64,000 bases of DNA, taken from positions 1 through 64,000 of IMG/VR virus record IMGVR_UViG_3300045996_000612. One strand, written 5' to 3'. Origin of the DNA: a virus. How positions within the stretch are numbered: the first letter of the stretch is position 1; every line of letters starts with the position of its first letter. Positions 16,212 to 23,552 of the stretch are shown here, one piece after another. The notes under the pieces were generated by a model that was not told where the DNA came from, ran no database searches, and saw nothing but the letters and a program-made list of their open reading frames with translations. A program made the position numbers and the translations under genes.

Positions 16212-16493
16212 CTACGGCTTCAGGAACTTGCGGATGCTTTCCATGAGGTCGGTGTCGAGCAGGCTGTCGGCATACACCCGCGTGAGCAGGGCGCGCGCCT
16301 CGTCGAGCTGGCTGGCGCTCTTGGCCTTGCCCATGCCGTAGCCCACCCATGCAGCCTCGGAACCGTCGCGGCGCAGATCCTGGCTGTAGATGGCCAGGTC
16401 CAGGTCACGGCGCTCCTCGGCGGCGCCGCAGTGATAGCAGTCGAGAGATCCTGGTGTGATCGAGCCGGTGTCGTTGCAGTAAATGCAGTTCAT
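16212..16493 (-). CDS. Small phage protein with N-terminal zinc-binding Cys pairs
   Basis: A 93-residue protein. The N terminus has two Cys pairs (C-I-Y-C and C-Y-H-C) in a DnaJ-like or zinc-ribbon arrangement (residues 3-22), followed by a helical remainder. It is the last gene of the minus early operon and overlaps the preceding gene by four bases. Function unknown; the zinc site suggests nucleic acid or protein binding. Confidence 0.65.
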   Translation of the reverse strand: MNCIYCNDTGSITPGSLDCYHCGAAEERRDLDLAIYSQDLRRDGSEAAWVGYGMGKAKSASQLDEARALLTRVYADSLLDTDLMESIRKFLKP

Positions 16494-16705
16494 GCTTCCT
16501 CCTTGCCGCGCGTGAGCGGGTTGTGAAACTCGTTATGGTCCGCAATGAAGTGCGGCTGGTTCAGAATTGCCGCCCAATGGGTCGGGCCGCCGCCCTCTTC
16601 GCAGTCGCATGGGAGCGCGACCTTGTACTTGTCGAAGTTCTCGCGCGTGGTCTTGTGGTATGCGCAATACGATACGATGAATTCCTCGGCTGTTTCGTGC
16701 GTCAT
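16490..16705 (-). CDS. Small conserved phage early protein
   Basis: A 71-residue protein (MTHETAEEFIVSYCAYHKTT) with three Cys and several His residues that could bind a metal (C-D-C-E-E-G-G-G-P-T-H). It overlaps both neighbours by four bases (ATGA coupling). Family and function not recognised. Confidence 0.6.
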   Translation of the reverse strand: MTHETAEEFIVSYCAYHKTTRENFDKYKVALPCDCEEGGGPTHWAAILNQPHFIADHNEFHNPLTRGKEEA

Positions 16706-16941
16706 GCTTCCTCCCTCCCGCTCTCTGCGCTTTGTGCAGCGGCCAAAGCTTTTCGCTTGATCGATTTTCGGCGTTGAGCAGTCGCGCGGCTGTTGCGGCG
16801 CGCGGCAATTCCTATTGGCTTGCCGTCCTCGCTGACAAAAACAAAGTCGTGAATGAGTCCACAGTCACAGCAGGCTAGCCGATAAATCTGTCCGCTCGGT
16901 ACTTCAAAGCCTTCGTTGTCGCTCCTTTGGTGGTACTTCAT
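16702..16941 (-). CDS. Small phage early protein with basic C terminus
   Basis: A 79-residue protein with a C-C-D-C-G motif at residues 24-28 and a basic Arg/Lys-rich stretch (R-R-N-S-R-A-T-A-Q-R-R-K-S-I-K-R-K), suggesting nucleic acid binding. Its N terminus (V-P-S-G-Q-I-Y-R-L) resembles small phage proteins of the early region. It overlaps its neighbours by four bases. Function unknown. Confidence 0.6.
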   Translation of the reverse strand: MKYHQRSDNEGFEVPSGQIYRLACCDCGLIHDFVFVSEDGKPIGIAARRNSRATAQRRKSIKRKALAAAQSAESGREEA

Positions 16942-18092
16942 TTTTGCCCCTTGGTTGCCGCGCCAACCATCGCGCTATAGATAGCCTCATAGCTTGCGTA
17001 CTCATCATTTTGTTCAGTAAGCACAGCTGCCAAGCTCATCTCTTTCGTTGGCTCCTTCGGCACGACCACATACCCATCCGGCACGCTGCTGGCCGCCGTT
17101 GCGGCTGCAGCCTCCGCATCGCGGCAGGCGCGGCAAAATCCCTCTGCCGGGTCGCAGCCGTTGCATTGAGCCGCCGTTGCCGGTGCGAGCGTCACTTCGG
17201 CAGCGGCCTCTCGGGCTTCGTCGATCCGTTCGCGCGCCGTTCCGCCGCCATGGCGCGACTTCGCAAAGAACACCCACATCGTCGTGTCCTCGCCGTACAA
17301 GCTCCGGTCGAAGTCATCCATTTCACGGCAGTAGATATTCTGGTCCAGCCAATCCAGCCGTTCTTTATCAGCCACCGCACCGGCAGGCGCTGCGTCAGCC
17401 GTGGCGGCGACAGCCTTGCATGCAGCGACAACTTTGGCGGCAAGCCAGCCGTTCCACGCGCTGACGTGCGCCATGGCGGCTGGGTGAAACGTGTCGAGCC
17501 ATTCACAGTATTCCGCGTGCTCAGCGTTAAGGTCCACGCCCAGCGTAAGCGCCTGCTCAGCCTGCGCCACTGGCTTGTCAGCCGCCCCGGCGCGCTGGGC
17601 GAGTGCGGCGCGGAGGTCGGCAATCTCAGTGAGCATGAAAGCTTGATCGCTACCTGGGCCTTCAGGAACGTCCGGTCGATTCTCGATCCACGTAGCGCGG
17701 CGCTCCTGCCAAGTCGGAATCTCCCCGCTCGGCACCTGTACCTGCTCGGTGGCGGCGAGAGCGGCCCGCTTGGCCTTGTGGAGTGGCTTGTCGACCACGA
17801 TGAACGAGTTGGCCGATACGCCGTCGCGCCCGGCGGGGTGCTCGTCTTGCCATGCTTCATCAGCCTTTTGCCAGCGCTCCCACGCTTCGATGGTGTCATC
17901 CTGCTCTGGCATGGTCGGTCGAGTGCGCTCGTAAGCGACGCAATCGGCGCGGCAAGCATCAGCCTCGCCCTTGTCTTCAAACACAGCGATGAGGTAATCG
18001 GCCGAGTAGTCGAAGACCGCCATAACGGCGTATGCTGTGGTCAATGCTTCGCCCGACGTGATCGGTGCGGCAGGGGTGGTGTGGTCTTTCAT
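16938..18092 (-). CDS. Large early phage protein of unknown function (mosaic)
   Basis: A 384-residue protein that looks like a mosaic. The central part has L-D-W-L-D-Q-N-I-Y near residue 245, common in early phage proteins. A C-terminal Cys group (C-N-G-C ... C-R-A-C) at about 312-330 may bind zinc. Near residue 345 is P-D-G-Y-V-V-V-P-K-E-P-T-K-E-M, a module widely shared by proteobacterial phages. No enzyme motif is visible. Its coding frame is well preserved, so it is expressed; the role is unknown. Confidence 0.65.
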   Translation of the reverse strand: MKDHTTPAAPITSGEALTTAYAVMAVFDYSADYLIAVFEDKGEADACRADCVAYERTRPTMPEQDDTIEAWERWQKADEAWQDEHPAGRDGVSANSFIVVDKPLHKAKRAALAATEQVQVPSGEIPTWQERRATWIENRPDVPEGPGSDQAFMLTEIADLRAALAQRAGAADKPVAQAEQALTLGVDLNAEHAEYCEWLDTFHPAAMAHVSAWNGWLAAKVVAACKAVAATADAAPAGAVADKERLDWLDQNIYCREMDDFDRSLYGEDTTMWVFFAKSRHGGGTARERIDEAREAAAEVTLAPATAAQCNGCDPAEGFCRACRDAEAAAATAASSVPDGYVVVPKEPTKEMSLAAVLTEQNDEYASYEAIYSAMVGAATKGQK

Positions 18093-18101
18093 GGCTCTGC
18101 C

Positions 18102-18482
18102 TTATGGTCGGTTGTCGGTGCCGCAGTGCACGCAGTTGTTCAGGTATCGCTCGGTGCCGCCCATGAATCGGCCGCATCCGGCGCAGTTGATCACGTCGGG
18201 CTGCTTCGGCGGTGGCTTGCGCAGCTCGATACCGGTCCCGGCCAGCGCCTCGGCGCGCTTCACGTACTGCATGTCCACCGCCGGACGCGTCTTGGCGTCG
18301 ATGTACTCTTTCGGCCACGGGATGTCGCTGATGCGCGATTCGTGCTGCGCGACAGCTTCGGCCTTGGTGTACACATGCGCCAGACGCAGATCGGTCGTGT
18401 AGCCTTTCCCCTCCTTCGCCCAAAACAGCATGTCGTTGCCGACATAGCTGCGGCTGTCCTGCAAGTAGAATTGGTCGCTCAT
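18102..18482 (-). CDS. Early phage protein with C-terminal zinc ribbon
   Basis: A 126-residue protein. The first 60 residues match a small phage module: F-Y-L-Q-D-S-R-S-Y-V-G-N-D-M-L-F-W, then Y-T-T-D-L-R-L-A-H-V-Y-T-K-A-E-A, which I have seen in early phage proteins. The C terminus carries two Cys pairs (C-A-G-C ... C-V-H-C), a zinc ribbon. It overlaps the upstream gene by four bases. Function unknown. Confidence 0.65.
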   Translation of the reverse strand: MSDQFYLQDSRSYVGNDMLFWAKEGKGYTTDLRLAHVYTKAEAVAQHESRISDIPWPKEYIDAKTRPAVDMQYVKRAEALAGTGIELRKPPPKQPDVINCAGCGRFMGGTERYLNNCVHCGTDNRP

Positions 18483-18778
18483 TTGGTCTGCTCCTGTCCC
18501 TTGGGCTGGCGGTGCTTCTTCACGTATGCCATCGCCTCTGCTTTGGCCGTTGCCTCGTCTGGTGCAGGCTCATCGCAGGTGGTCTTGTACGGGATGCCGC
18601 TACCCGTCCAGCCAGCCACCCAGTACCAACCGCTGTAACGCGGGCCATCGCCCCAGTTGCGCTTTGCCGACACCGTGGCATATTTCACTGCGCCGTCGCT
18701 GAGGGCGCTGCCACGCGGCCCGCTGACCACGCCGGCCAACCCGCGTGGGCGTTCGTCCTTCTTCCATCGCAGAGCCAT
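18479..18778 (-). CDS. Small early phage protein, Trp-rich
   Basis: A 99-residue protein with a W-Y-W-V-A-G-W motif near residue 53 and a Lys-rich C terminus. The N terminus is basic. It overlaps its neighbour genes by one to four bases. Not recognised; an accessory early protein. Confidence 0.6.
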   Translation of the reverse strand: MALRWKKDERPRGLAGVVSGPRGSALSDGAVKYATVSAKRNWGDGPRYSGWYWVAGWTGSGIPYKTTCDEPAPDEATAKAEAMAYVKKHRQPKGQEQTK

Positions 18779-19419
18779 TATTTCCCCTCCCCGCCATCTT
18801 GCTGTCCTTGGGGATGGGCTGCGGCGATAGCTGCGGTAGGTGTTGGTCCGAAGCCTTTGGCAACTGGCTCTGCGCTGTCGCCGTAGATCGCGGCATGGAA
18901 ACCGCCTTCGTATTCCGGCGTGATGGCAATGCGTTGCTCAATGATCTGTTGCTCAAGGCTCGCCCTCTCCAGCTTCGTCACAACGACGGCCAGCACGCGG
19001 TCGGTGATCGCCTTGTCGTAGCCAAACACCGCGCCGCTGCCGTCGTTGTGCAAGTACTGGCGCAGCGCTTTCGTCATTTCCTGAATCGACCAGTCCCACA
19101 TCGCACCCGGTGCGCTTGGCACTTGCGCTGGCGGATGGGTGGCAGCGTCGAACAGTTCCGCCATGCTGCGCAGCGCTTCGTTCCTTTCGACGTTGGTCGT
19201 CGCCTGAAGGATCGTGTCGGCCAAGCGCTTGAACTCCACGTCCACCTCTGCCGCACTGGCTTGCGCTGGCACTGCGCTGCGGGCGAGAAGCCAGCCTTCC
19301 CATTTGCAGCGCGTTTCGGTGTAGGTGTAGTCCTTGCCGTTCACGCGTAGCAGGTCCACCGACTTATCGACCGATGCTTCAAAAAGCGCGCGCTCGGCTT
19401 CAATGTTCAGGTCAGCCAT
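18778..19419 (-). CDS. Early phage protein of unknown function
   Basis: A 213-residue helical protein (start MADLNIEAERALFEASVD, ATG 19417-19419 with GGAGGG six bases upstream; an earlier in-frame start would run into the neighbour). The pattern A-E-R-A-L-F-E ... C-K-W-E-G-W-L-L-A-R recurs in early proteins of Burkholderiales and enterobacterial phages. No catalytic motif. It lies two bases from the preceding gene and overlaps the next, so it is in the same operon. Confidence 0.65.
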   Translation of the reverse strand: MADLNIEAERALFEASVDKSVDLLRVNGKDYTYTETRCKWEGWLLARSAVPAQASAAEVDVEFKRLADTILQATTNVERNEALRSMAELFDAATHPPAQVPSAPGAMWDWSIQEMTKALRQYLHNDGSGAVFGYDKAITDRVLAVVVTKLERASLEQQIIEQRIAITPEYEGGFHAAIYGDSAEPVAKGFGPTPTAAIAAAHPQGQQDGGEGK

Positions 19420-19421
19420 GG

Positions 19422-20096
19422 CTAGCCCTCCTTTCCAGTTGGTGCAGCAGGGGCAGCGGCGAGCATGCCGTCCCATGCCGTATGGGCGTCGGCCTCGACC
19501 TCAGCACGTATCCCCAAGTTGTCGATGACTTCATCAACGTCGAGGCCTCCTTTCAGGTCATAGTCCGTCACCCCGCCAGCAGGACGGCTATCGGCGCACT
19601 CGCTGCACTTGAAGGCGCCGATGGCACGGATAGCGTCTTGCACGGTCGGGTAGGCCGCCGTGTCCCAGCAGCCGGGGTAGTGGATGCCGGCGGCCGTCAG
19701 GCTATCGGCGCACTGCTGGCCGTAGGCGCGCATCTGCTCGGCGGTATAAATCCAGCCTTTCTGTATCGGCTTGGGCAACGGCGGCAGTTCTCCCGCCGCT
19801 ACAGGCTGGGCGCGGCTGTCGAGGGCGGCGTCTGCTTTGGCGATTTGCTCGGCCCAGCACTGAACGCTGTAATCCCATTCATCGACCGGGCTGTGGCCGC
19901 AATCCATTGGGTTGCCGTGCCGCTGCATGTCGTCGCCGCAGCAGCAAACGCCCGATGAAACCGGCGCGCTCTGCATGAACGCCAGCAAATCGTCACGCTG
20001 CTTCTTGTACTGCGCTGCCCGCTCGGCTTCGACACTCCCAGCCACCTGCTGGTCGGCGGTAGGGTGCGCACCCTTCTTGTCGTTATTGGTTTCCAT
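19422..20096 (-). CDS. Early phage protein with Cys-rich module
   Basis: A 224-residue protein. Residues 50-72 read C-C-C-G-D-D-M-Q-R-H-G-N-P-M-D-C-G-H-S, a Cys/His cluster I have seen repeatedly in early phage proteins and a likely zinc site. Most of the remaining sequence is helical and Ala-rich. ATG 20096. Function unknown. Confidence 0.65.
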   Translation of the reverse strand: METNNDKKGAHPTADQQVAGSVEAERAAQYKKQRDDLLAFMQSAPVSSGVCCCGDDMQRHGNPMDCGHSPVDEWDYSVQCWAEQIAKADAALDSRAQPVAAGELPPLPKPIQKGWIYTAEQMRAYGQQCADSLTAAGIHYPGCWDTAAYPTVQDAIRAIGAFKCSECADSRPAGGVTDYDLKGGLDVDEVIDNLGIRAEVEADAHTAWDGMLAAAPAAPTGKEG

Positions 20097-20105
20097 ACAC
20101 TCCTT

Positions 20106-20243
20106 TCAGTTTGGGAAATTTGCGCCGTACCCGATCAGGGCCAGCACCAGTTCGGTCATGCCCATCATGGCGTAGAGCGCGAAGATGACAGCGCATGCTT
20201 GTGCAGATGGGTTGTCGGCGAATTTGCGAAGGCGGGCGATCAT
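20106..20243 (-). CDS. Small membrane protein (one transmembrane segment)
   Basis: A 45-residue protein (start ATG 20241-20243) with one hydrophobic segment of about 20 residues (A-V-I-F-A-L-Y-A-M-M-G-M-T-E-L-V-L-A-L-I). It overlaps the upstream small membrane gene by four bases. Likely inserted in the inner membrane. Function unknown. Confidence 0.55.
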   Translation of the reverse strand: MIARLRKFADNPSAQACAVIFALYAMMGMTELVLALIGYGANFPN

Positions 20244-20335
20244 ACAGCACCTGTGACGACCAGGCCGATGCCGGCCAGCACCAGGATGGCGGCCAGGCAC
20301 AGCGCCGCGGCGATGTTGGTGAGCAGGGTTTTCAT
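20240..20335 (-). CDS. Very small membrane peptide
   Basis: A 31-residue peptide (start ATG 20333-20335) that is almost one hydrophobic helix (A-A-A-L-C-L-A-A-I-L-V-L-A-G-I-G-L-V-V). It is framed by four-base overlaps on both sides, which argues for genuine coupled translation. Function unknown. Confidence 0.5.
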   Translation of the reverse strand: MKTLLTNIAAALCLAAILVLAGIGLVVTGAV

Positions 20336-20529
20336 GCTGCACCTGCAGCGCGCTGCTGCGCCTGCGCCACCAGGTTGACGGCTGCCACGATCTGATCGAC
20401 CACCTCATCGCTTCCCAGCTTAAAGATGGCCACGATGGAATTGTTGGCGTCGAAGATGGCCGGGTGGATCTTCTTGTCGCCGCCACGCTCCAGCTTGCGC
20501 CACGGCGTTGGGTAGTTGGTATTTTGCAT
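20332..20529 (-). CDS. Small phage early protein
   Basis: A 65-residue protein (MQNTNYPTPWRKLERGGDKK). The segment P-T-P-W-R-K followed by I-F-D-A-N-N-S-I-V-A is a short module common in lambdoid and Burkholderia phage early regions. It overlaps the downstream peptide gene by four bases and has GGAGAGG upstream. Function unknown. Confidence 0.65.
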   Translation of the reverse strand: MQNTNYPTPWRKLERGGDKKIHPAIFDANNSIVAIFKLGSDEVVDQIVAAVNLVAQAQQRAAGAA

Positions 20530-20543
20530 TTTCCTCTCCGTTT

Positions 20544-20636
20544 TTATTTCTTCATCATCGTCTTGATGATGTTGTTATTATCTTCGAACGGATTGCGGCT
20601 GGCGATTTGATTGTCTCTATCGCCAGCGAGCAACAA
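20544..20636 (-). CDS. Possible 30-residue peptide in the gap (uncertain)
   Basis: A short frame with a TTG start (20634-20636, or 20633) reading L-L-A-G-D-R-D-N-Q-I-A-S-R-N-P-F-E-D and ending in M-M-K-K. No ribosome site is obvious. It fills the 118-base gap between the lambda-P-like gene and the next small gene. The peptide composition looks natural, but only homologues would make it credible. Confidence 0.25.
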   Translation of the reverse strand: MLLAGDRDNQIASRNPFEDNNNIIKTMMKK

Positions 20637-20647
20637 ATAGGTGCGGA

Positions 20648-21334
20648 CTATCCTTGCTGATCTGGCTCGGGACGCGGCTTGATGGCCTCGCGCAATCGGG
20701 CCAGCATCTCCAGCGCCCTCTCCCGGCTTGTCTCCGTGCCGCCACCATCGTGTTCCAGTAGCGGCGTATTGGCCGCACCGAAGGCGATGGCTGCAATTGG
20801 GCTTCGGGTCATGTCCGGTGCCGGCAGCAGCGTGGGCAAGCTCGACTCCAGTAGATAGCCTTTGCGCACCGCCTCACGCAAAGCGGACTCCCGACCATGC
20901 GGATCGAGGCCCAAGGAGGCCTCCCAGCGGGGCGCCACGCCATTTTCGCGGGCCTGCTCGACAATCCGGTCGTATGCTTCGCAGAAAGCCCTCCTGGCCC
21001 CGAATTTGTCGCCCATGTCCATCAGTGGCGACGCGACACCCCATGCCTGCTGCATCTCGTTCGTCCACACCACCGTCTGGCTCTCGTCGCGCGGCAGCAT
21101 GGCCCAAGCAGTGTCAGCACCAGGCCGCCCGTCGTTCTGGTCGATTTCCTCGATGATCAGCCCCAGTGAGAAGCGCTTGCCGGACTTGCGCACGCGATTC
21201 AGCGCCACCATCACGGCGCGCTCCGGGTATGCGGACAGATCCTGTACCAGCATGTCGGCAGCCGCTTCCGACAGCTTCGCGCCGCACAGCTCCGCCGTGG
21301 CGGCCACAGCCTTGATGAGTTCAATACTTGCCAT
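20648..21334 (-). CDS. Replication protein, candidate helicase loader (lambda P / DnaC-partner analogue)
   Basis: A 228-residue helical protein. The first 60 residues (A-A-A-D-M-L-V-Q-D-L-S-A-Y-P-E-R-A-V-M-V-A-L-N-R-V-R) match the pattern of phage replication proteins that pair with an O-like initiator and recruit the host helicase. The C terminus is rich in Arg. It lies nine bases after the O-like gene. The assignment rests on motif memory and on the position; no ATPase motif is visible, so it is not a DnaC-type ATPase. Confidence 0.6.
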   Translation of the reverse strand: MASIELIKAVAATAELCGAKLSEAAADMLVQDLSAYPERAVMVALNRVRKSGKRFSLGLIIEEIDQNDGRPGADTAWAMLPRDESQTVVWTNEMQQAWGVASPLMDMGDKFGARRAFCEAYDRIVEQARENGVAPRWEASLGLDPHGRESALREAVRKGYLLESSLPTLLPAPDMTRSPIAAIAFGAANTPLLEHDGGGTETSRERALEMLARLREAIKPRPEPDQQG

Positions 21335-21343
21335 GTTGATCTC

Positions 21344-22234
21344 CTAGTTCGGTCCTGCGTGTTTCTGGGCAATGCGCGCCCACATGTCCCCGGTATCCTG
21401 GAGGCGATCGACTTCCTGCGCCGCGGTGGCGGTCACGCGCCGGCCTGTTGCCCATTCGGTGCGCAGCTTCTCGGCATCGGCCAGCAAACAGTCGACCGAA
21501 TGCATTTTCTGGACGTAGTAGCGGTTGTTGTGCCCGACGAAGAAGGCCGCCACATCCGGCGCCTCGGCCGCGCCCAGTCGAGTCAAGAGATGCGCCAGTT
21601 GCCCATTGACCTTCGCGTTGCGCACTGGTTCCGCATGGTAGCGGTTCATGTACGCGTTGGCGTAGGCTGACCAGATTGCTGTCGTGGGAGCTGGTTCTTT
21701 TTCGGTCTTCTGTCGGACAATCGGCAAGCTGGCGGCGGGCGTCGGCGGCGCAGCCCCGTCGCAACCTCCTTCCCCTTCCTCTTCCCTTCCTTTCCCTTCC
21801 TTTCCCTTCCCTTCCCCTTGAGTGAGATTAATACGCGTCCTCGTCGCGTGGTCCACGCGTTGATCTGGTATGTAACTCACTGATTCAAAAGAGTTTTCAT
21901 CTGGCTCAGGCAATCCAGAGCGGCTTTCCTTGTTATTTATGACTTGGTGTCTCCCAAAGCTCGGAATTACCCCGTACTCCACGCCATCCACCGTGTACTT
22001 CCGAATGAAACCACACGATGCCAACGCGTCGAGCACGCGTGAAAAGTCGAGGCTGTCGTGTGGAAGCACGTCGGTCTTGAGCGTACGTGGGCGCCAGACA
22101 AACCGGCCCTCGCGATCGCATACCGTGAACATCCCGATGAATGCGAGGCGTAGCGGCAGGCCGGTGGCCATCTCTAGGTCGAACAGATCTTCATGCTTGA
22201 AGAGATCAGGCTTTACGGTGCGAATGCGGGCCAT
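21344..22234 (-). CDS. Replication initiator, lambda O-like / phage replisome organiser
   Basis: A 296-residue protein. The N-terminal 100 residues (R-I-R-T-V-K-P-D-L-F-K-H-E, L-P-L-R-L-A-F-I-G-M-F-T-V-C-D-R-E-G-R-F) form the winged helix of a widespread phage replication initiator. A Gly/Glu/Lys linker (about residues 137-156) is encoded by an uninterrupted 55-bp polypyrimidine tract. The C-terminal half (from P-T-T-A-I-W-S-A-Y) would bind the helicase partner. The start is ATG 22234, overlapping the upstream stop as TGATG. The origin may lie inside this gene, as in lambda. Confidence 0.75.
   Translation of the reverse strand: MARIRTVKPDLFKHEDLFDLEMATGLPLRLAFIGMFTVCDREGRFVWRPRTLKTDVLPHDSLDFSRVLDALASCGFIRKYTVDGVEYGVIPSFGRHQVINNKESRSGLPEPDENSFESVSYIPDQRVDHATRTRINLTQGEGKGKEGKGREEEGEGGCDGAAPPTPAASLPIVRQKTEKEPAPTTAIWSAYANAYMNRYHAEPVRNAKVNGQLAHLLTRLGAAEAPDVAAFFVGHNNRYYVQKMHSVDCLLADAEKLRTEWATGRRVTATAAQEVDRLQDTGDMWARIAQKHAGPN
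21765..21819. repeat. 55-bp uninterrupted polypyrimidine tract with decamer repeats inside the initiator gene
   Basis: The plus strand is pyrimidine only for 55 bases and contains CTTCCCTTCC followed by two TTTCCCTTCC decamers (21781-21810) and a partial fourth. A 15-base palindrome CGCGTGGTCCACGCG (21845-21859) lies 25 bases further on. Its place in the initiator gene recalls the iterons of lambda ori, so it is a candidate replication origin. It also can form triplex DNA. Confidence 0.5.
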
Positions 22235-22878
22235 CACTGCTCCTTGGCGAAGTAAAGCGCGAACTCGTCGCGTGACATCGGGCCGGTGTCGTTGCCCTCG
22301 TTGCGACGGGTGAACACTGGCCAGCCGTCATCAGGGAAGACGTCGCGGCGCGTACGTACCAGGCCGCGCAGCGCCAGGTCATAGGCGTCCAGAGCGCAGG
22401 CGAACGGCTGCTCGACGATCTCATCGCCGGCGAACCGGGCCACGACATATCCTTCACGCTGCATGTAGCGGTCGCGCGCGCGGTCCCGGCACGCTTGGTC
22501 GCGGGTCTTGTCATGGTAGTTGAAGCCGTCGCACTCGATCACCACGGACGGCAGCGTGAACGCATCGCCCTTTATGTCGGCGGTCATCACCAGGTCAGCG
22601 CGATAGGTGCCGATTGGAACTGCTGCGGCCAGTTCAATATCCAGCAGTCGCTGCTCGCGCATCTGGCGCACCATCGCTGCAGCACCAGCATCTATCCAGA
22701 CTAGATGCGCATCGGCCGCCTTGATGGCGCTGAGCATGATCAGCTCCAGCGGTGATTCCAGGCGCTGGGCGATGGCGACAACTTCATGCTGCTGCAGCCA
22801 TGTCATGTTGGCGAACTTGAAGCAGGCGCGCATGAATGCGTTCGCGTCGGTCCAGTTACAGAAATTGATCTCGTTCAT
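22234..22878 (-). CDS. DUF559-like PD-(D/E)XK endonuclease-type protein
   Basis: A 214-residue protein. Residues 93-125 read Y-R-A-D-L-V-M ... S-V-V-I-E-C-D-G-F-N-Y-H, which matches the DUF559 / Vsr-like family core (D, then E-x-D-G-x-x-x-H). The following R-D-R-Y-M-Q-R-E-G-Y-V-V-A-R-F segment is also typical. It lies directly upstream of the replication initiator and shares TGATG with it. It may nick or process DNA in replication or recombination; the substrate is not known. Confidence 0.65.
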   Translation of the reverse strand: MNEINFCNWTDANAFMRACFKFANMTWLQQHEVVAIAQRLESPLELIMLSAIKAADAHLVWIDAGAAAMVRQMREQRLLDIELAAAVPIGTYRADLVMTADIKGDAFTLPSVVIECDGFNYHDKTRDQACRDRARDRYMQREGYVVARFAGDEIVEQPFACALDAYDLALRGLVRTRRDVFPDDGWPVFTRRNEGNDTGPMSRDEFALYFAKEQ

Positions 22879-22895
22879 ATGTTTTCCAGAAATGT

Positions 22896-22955
22896 TTATT
22901 GATGTGCCGCGTTGACCGGGCAGGCGCGGATGAATTTGACGATGTAGCGGTTCAT
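22896..22955 (-). CDS. Tiny coupled peptide
   Basis: A 19-residue frame (MNRYIVKFIRACPVNAAHQ) starting in a four-base ATGA overlap with the DUF4406-like gene and ending 17 bases before the next gene. Longer peptides beginning like this (R-Y-x-V-x-F-x-R-x-C-P-V-N) are familiar from other phages, so it may be a real or truncated gene. Function unknown. Confidence 0.35.
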   Translation of the reverse strand: MNRYIVKFIRACPVNAAHQ

Positions 22956-23302
22956 GCTATCGCCTCGTCGGCGGCGCGCGTCGGTGCGGCCAGCGGCTCG
23001 GTGATGTCGCTGACTTCGAACACCTGCAGCCCCAAGTCTCTGGCCAGGCGGTGCTCGATCCGGGCTCCACGCGATACCCACCACTTCGGCAGCATGGCAA
23101 TCGCATCGCACGTCACCAGCTCGCGGATGTCCCGGCGCATGCAGGCTTTCCAGCTCATGTCGGTGCCGTTGAGCTCAGCCGGGTTCACGACGTCGTAGCC
23201 CAGCGCTCGCAGGCGGGCGGCTTCGGCGTTGAAAAGGGGCGCATTCAAATCCTTGATGCCACTCATGGGGCCGCTGACGTACAGGCGTATTTTTCTGGTC
23301 AT
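22952..23302 (-). CDS. DUF4406 protein, nucleoside deoxyribosyltransferase-like fold
   Basis: A 116-residue protein. The start I-R-L-Y-V-S-G-P-M-S-G and the continuation N-A-A-R-L-R-A-L-G-Y-D-V-V-N-P-A-E are signatures of DUF4406, a small phage family related to nucleoside 2-deoxyribosyltransferases. A-I-A-M-L-P-K-W fits the second strand. ATG 23300-23302 is chosen because homologues start just before the V-S-G-P motif. It may act on nucleotides; activity is not shown. It is the first gene after the structured element at 23352-23448. Confidence 0.75.
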   Translation of the reverse strand: MTRKIRLYVSGPMSGIKDLNAPLFNAEAARLRALGYDVVNPAELNGTDMSWKACMRRDIRELVTCDAIAMLPKWWVSRGARIEHRLARDLGLQVFEVSDITEPLAAPTRAADEAIA

Positions 23303-23351
23303 TTTGTCACTCTTGTGGTTTGGAAATCGAACCAAGCCGGAGATAAAAAAA

Positions 23352-23448
23352 GGGAAGTGGTCTGCGCACTCACATCAGGGGCTCGCCCCATCCGAGTTGG
23401 CCGGACCAGCCGGGAATACCCAGCCAGCCAGTGCGCAGATCACTTCCC
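23352..23448. ncRNA. Structured RNA or regulatory element: 19-bp helix with three internal hairpins
   Basis: Arms 23352-23370 and 23430-23448 are complementary over 19 bp with a single G·U (plus strand) or A·C (minus strand) position. Between them lie three further hairpins: GGGG/CCCC with a 4-base loop, TCCG/CGGA, and a 6-bp GC-rich hairpin with loop of 4. On the minus strand the element is followed by seven Ts, so it may act as a terminator or attenuator between the NinG and DUF4406 genes; on the plus strand TATTTTC follows. No known riboswitch is recognised. Confidence 0.6.
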
Positions 23449-23552
23449 TATTTTCGATTGTGTTCTCGCCGGCCAAGGCAAGGACTCCATTCTACTGCTT
23501 TCCTCAGAACATTTGTTCCGCATCAAGCCATTGATTTTCGCTACTGCTACAG

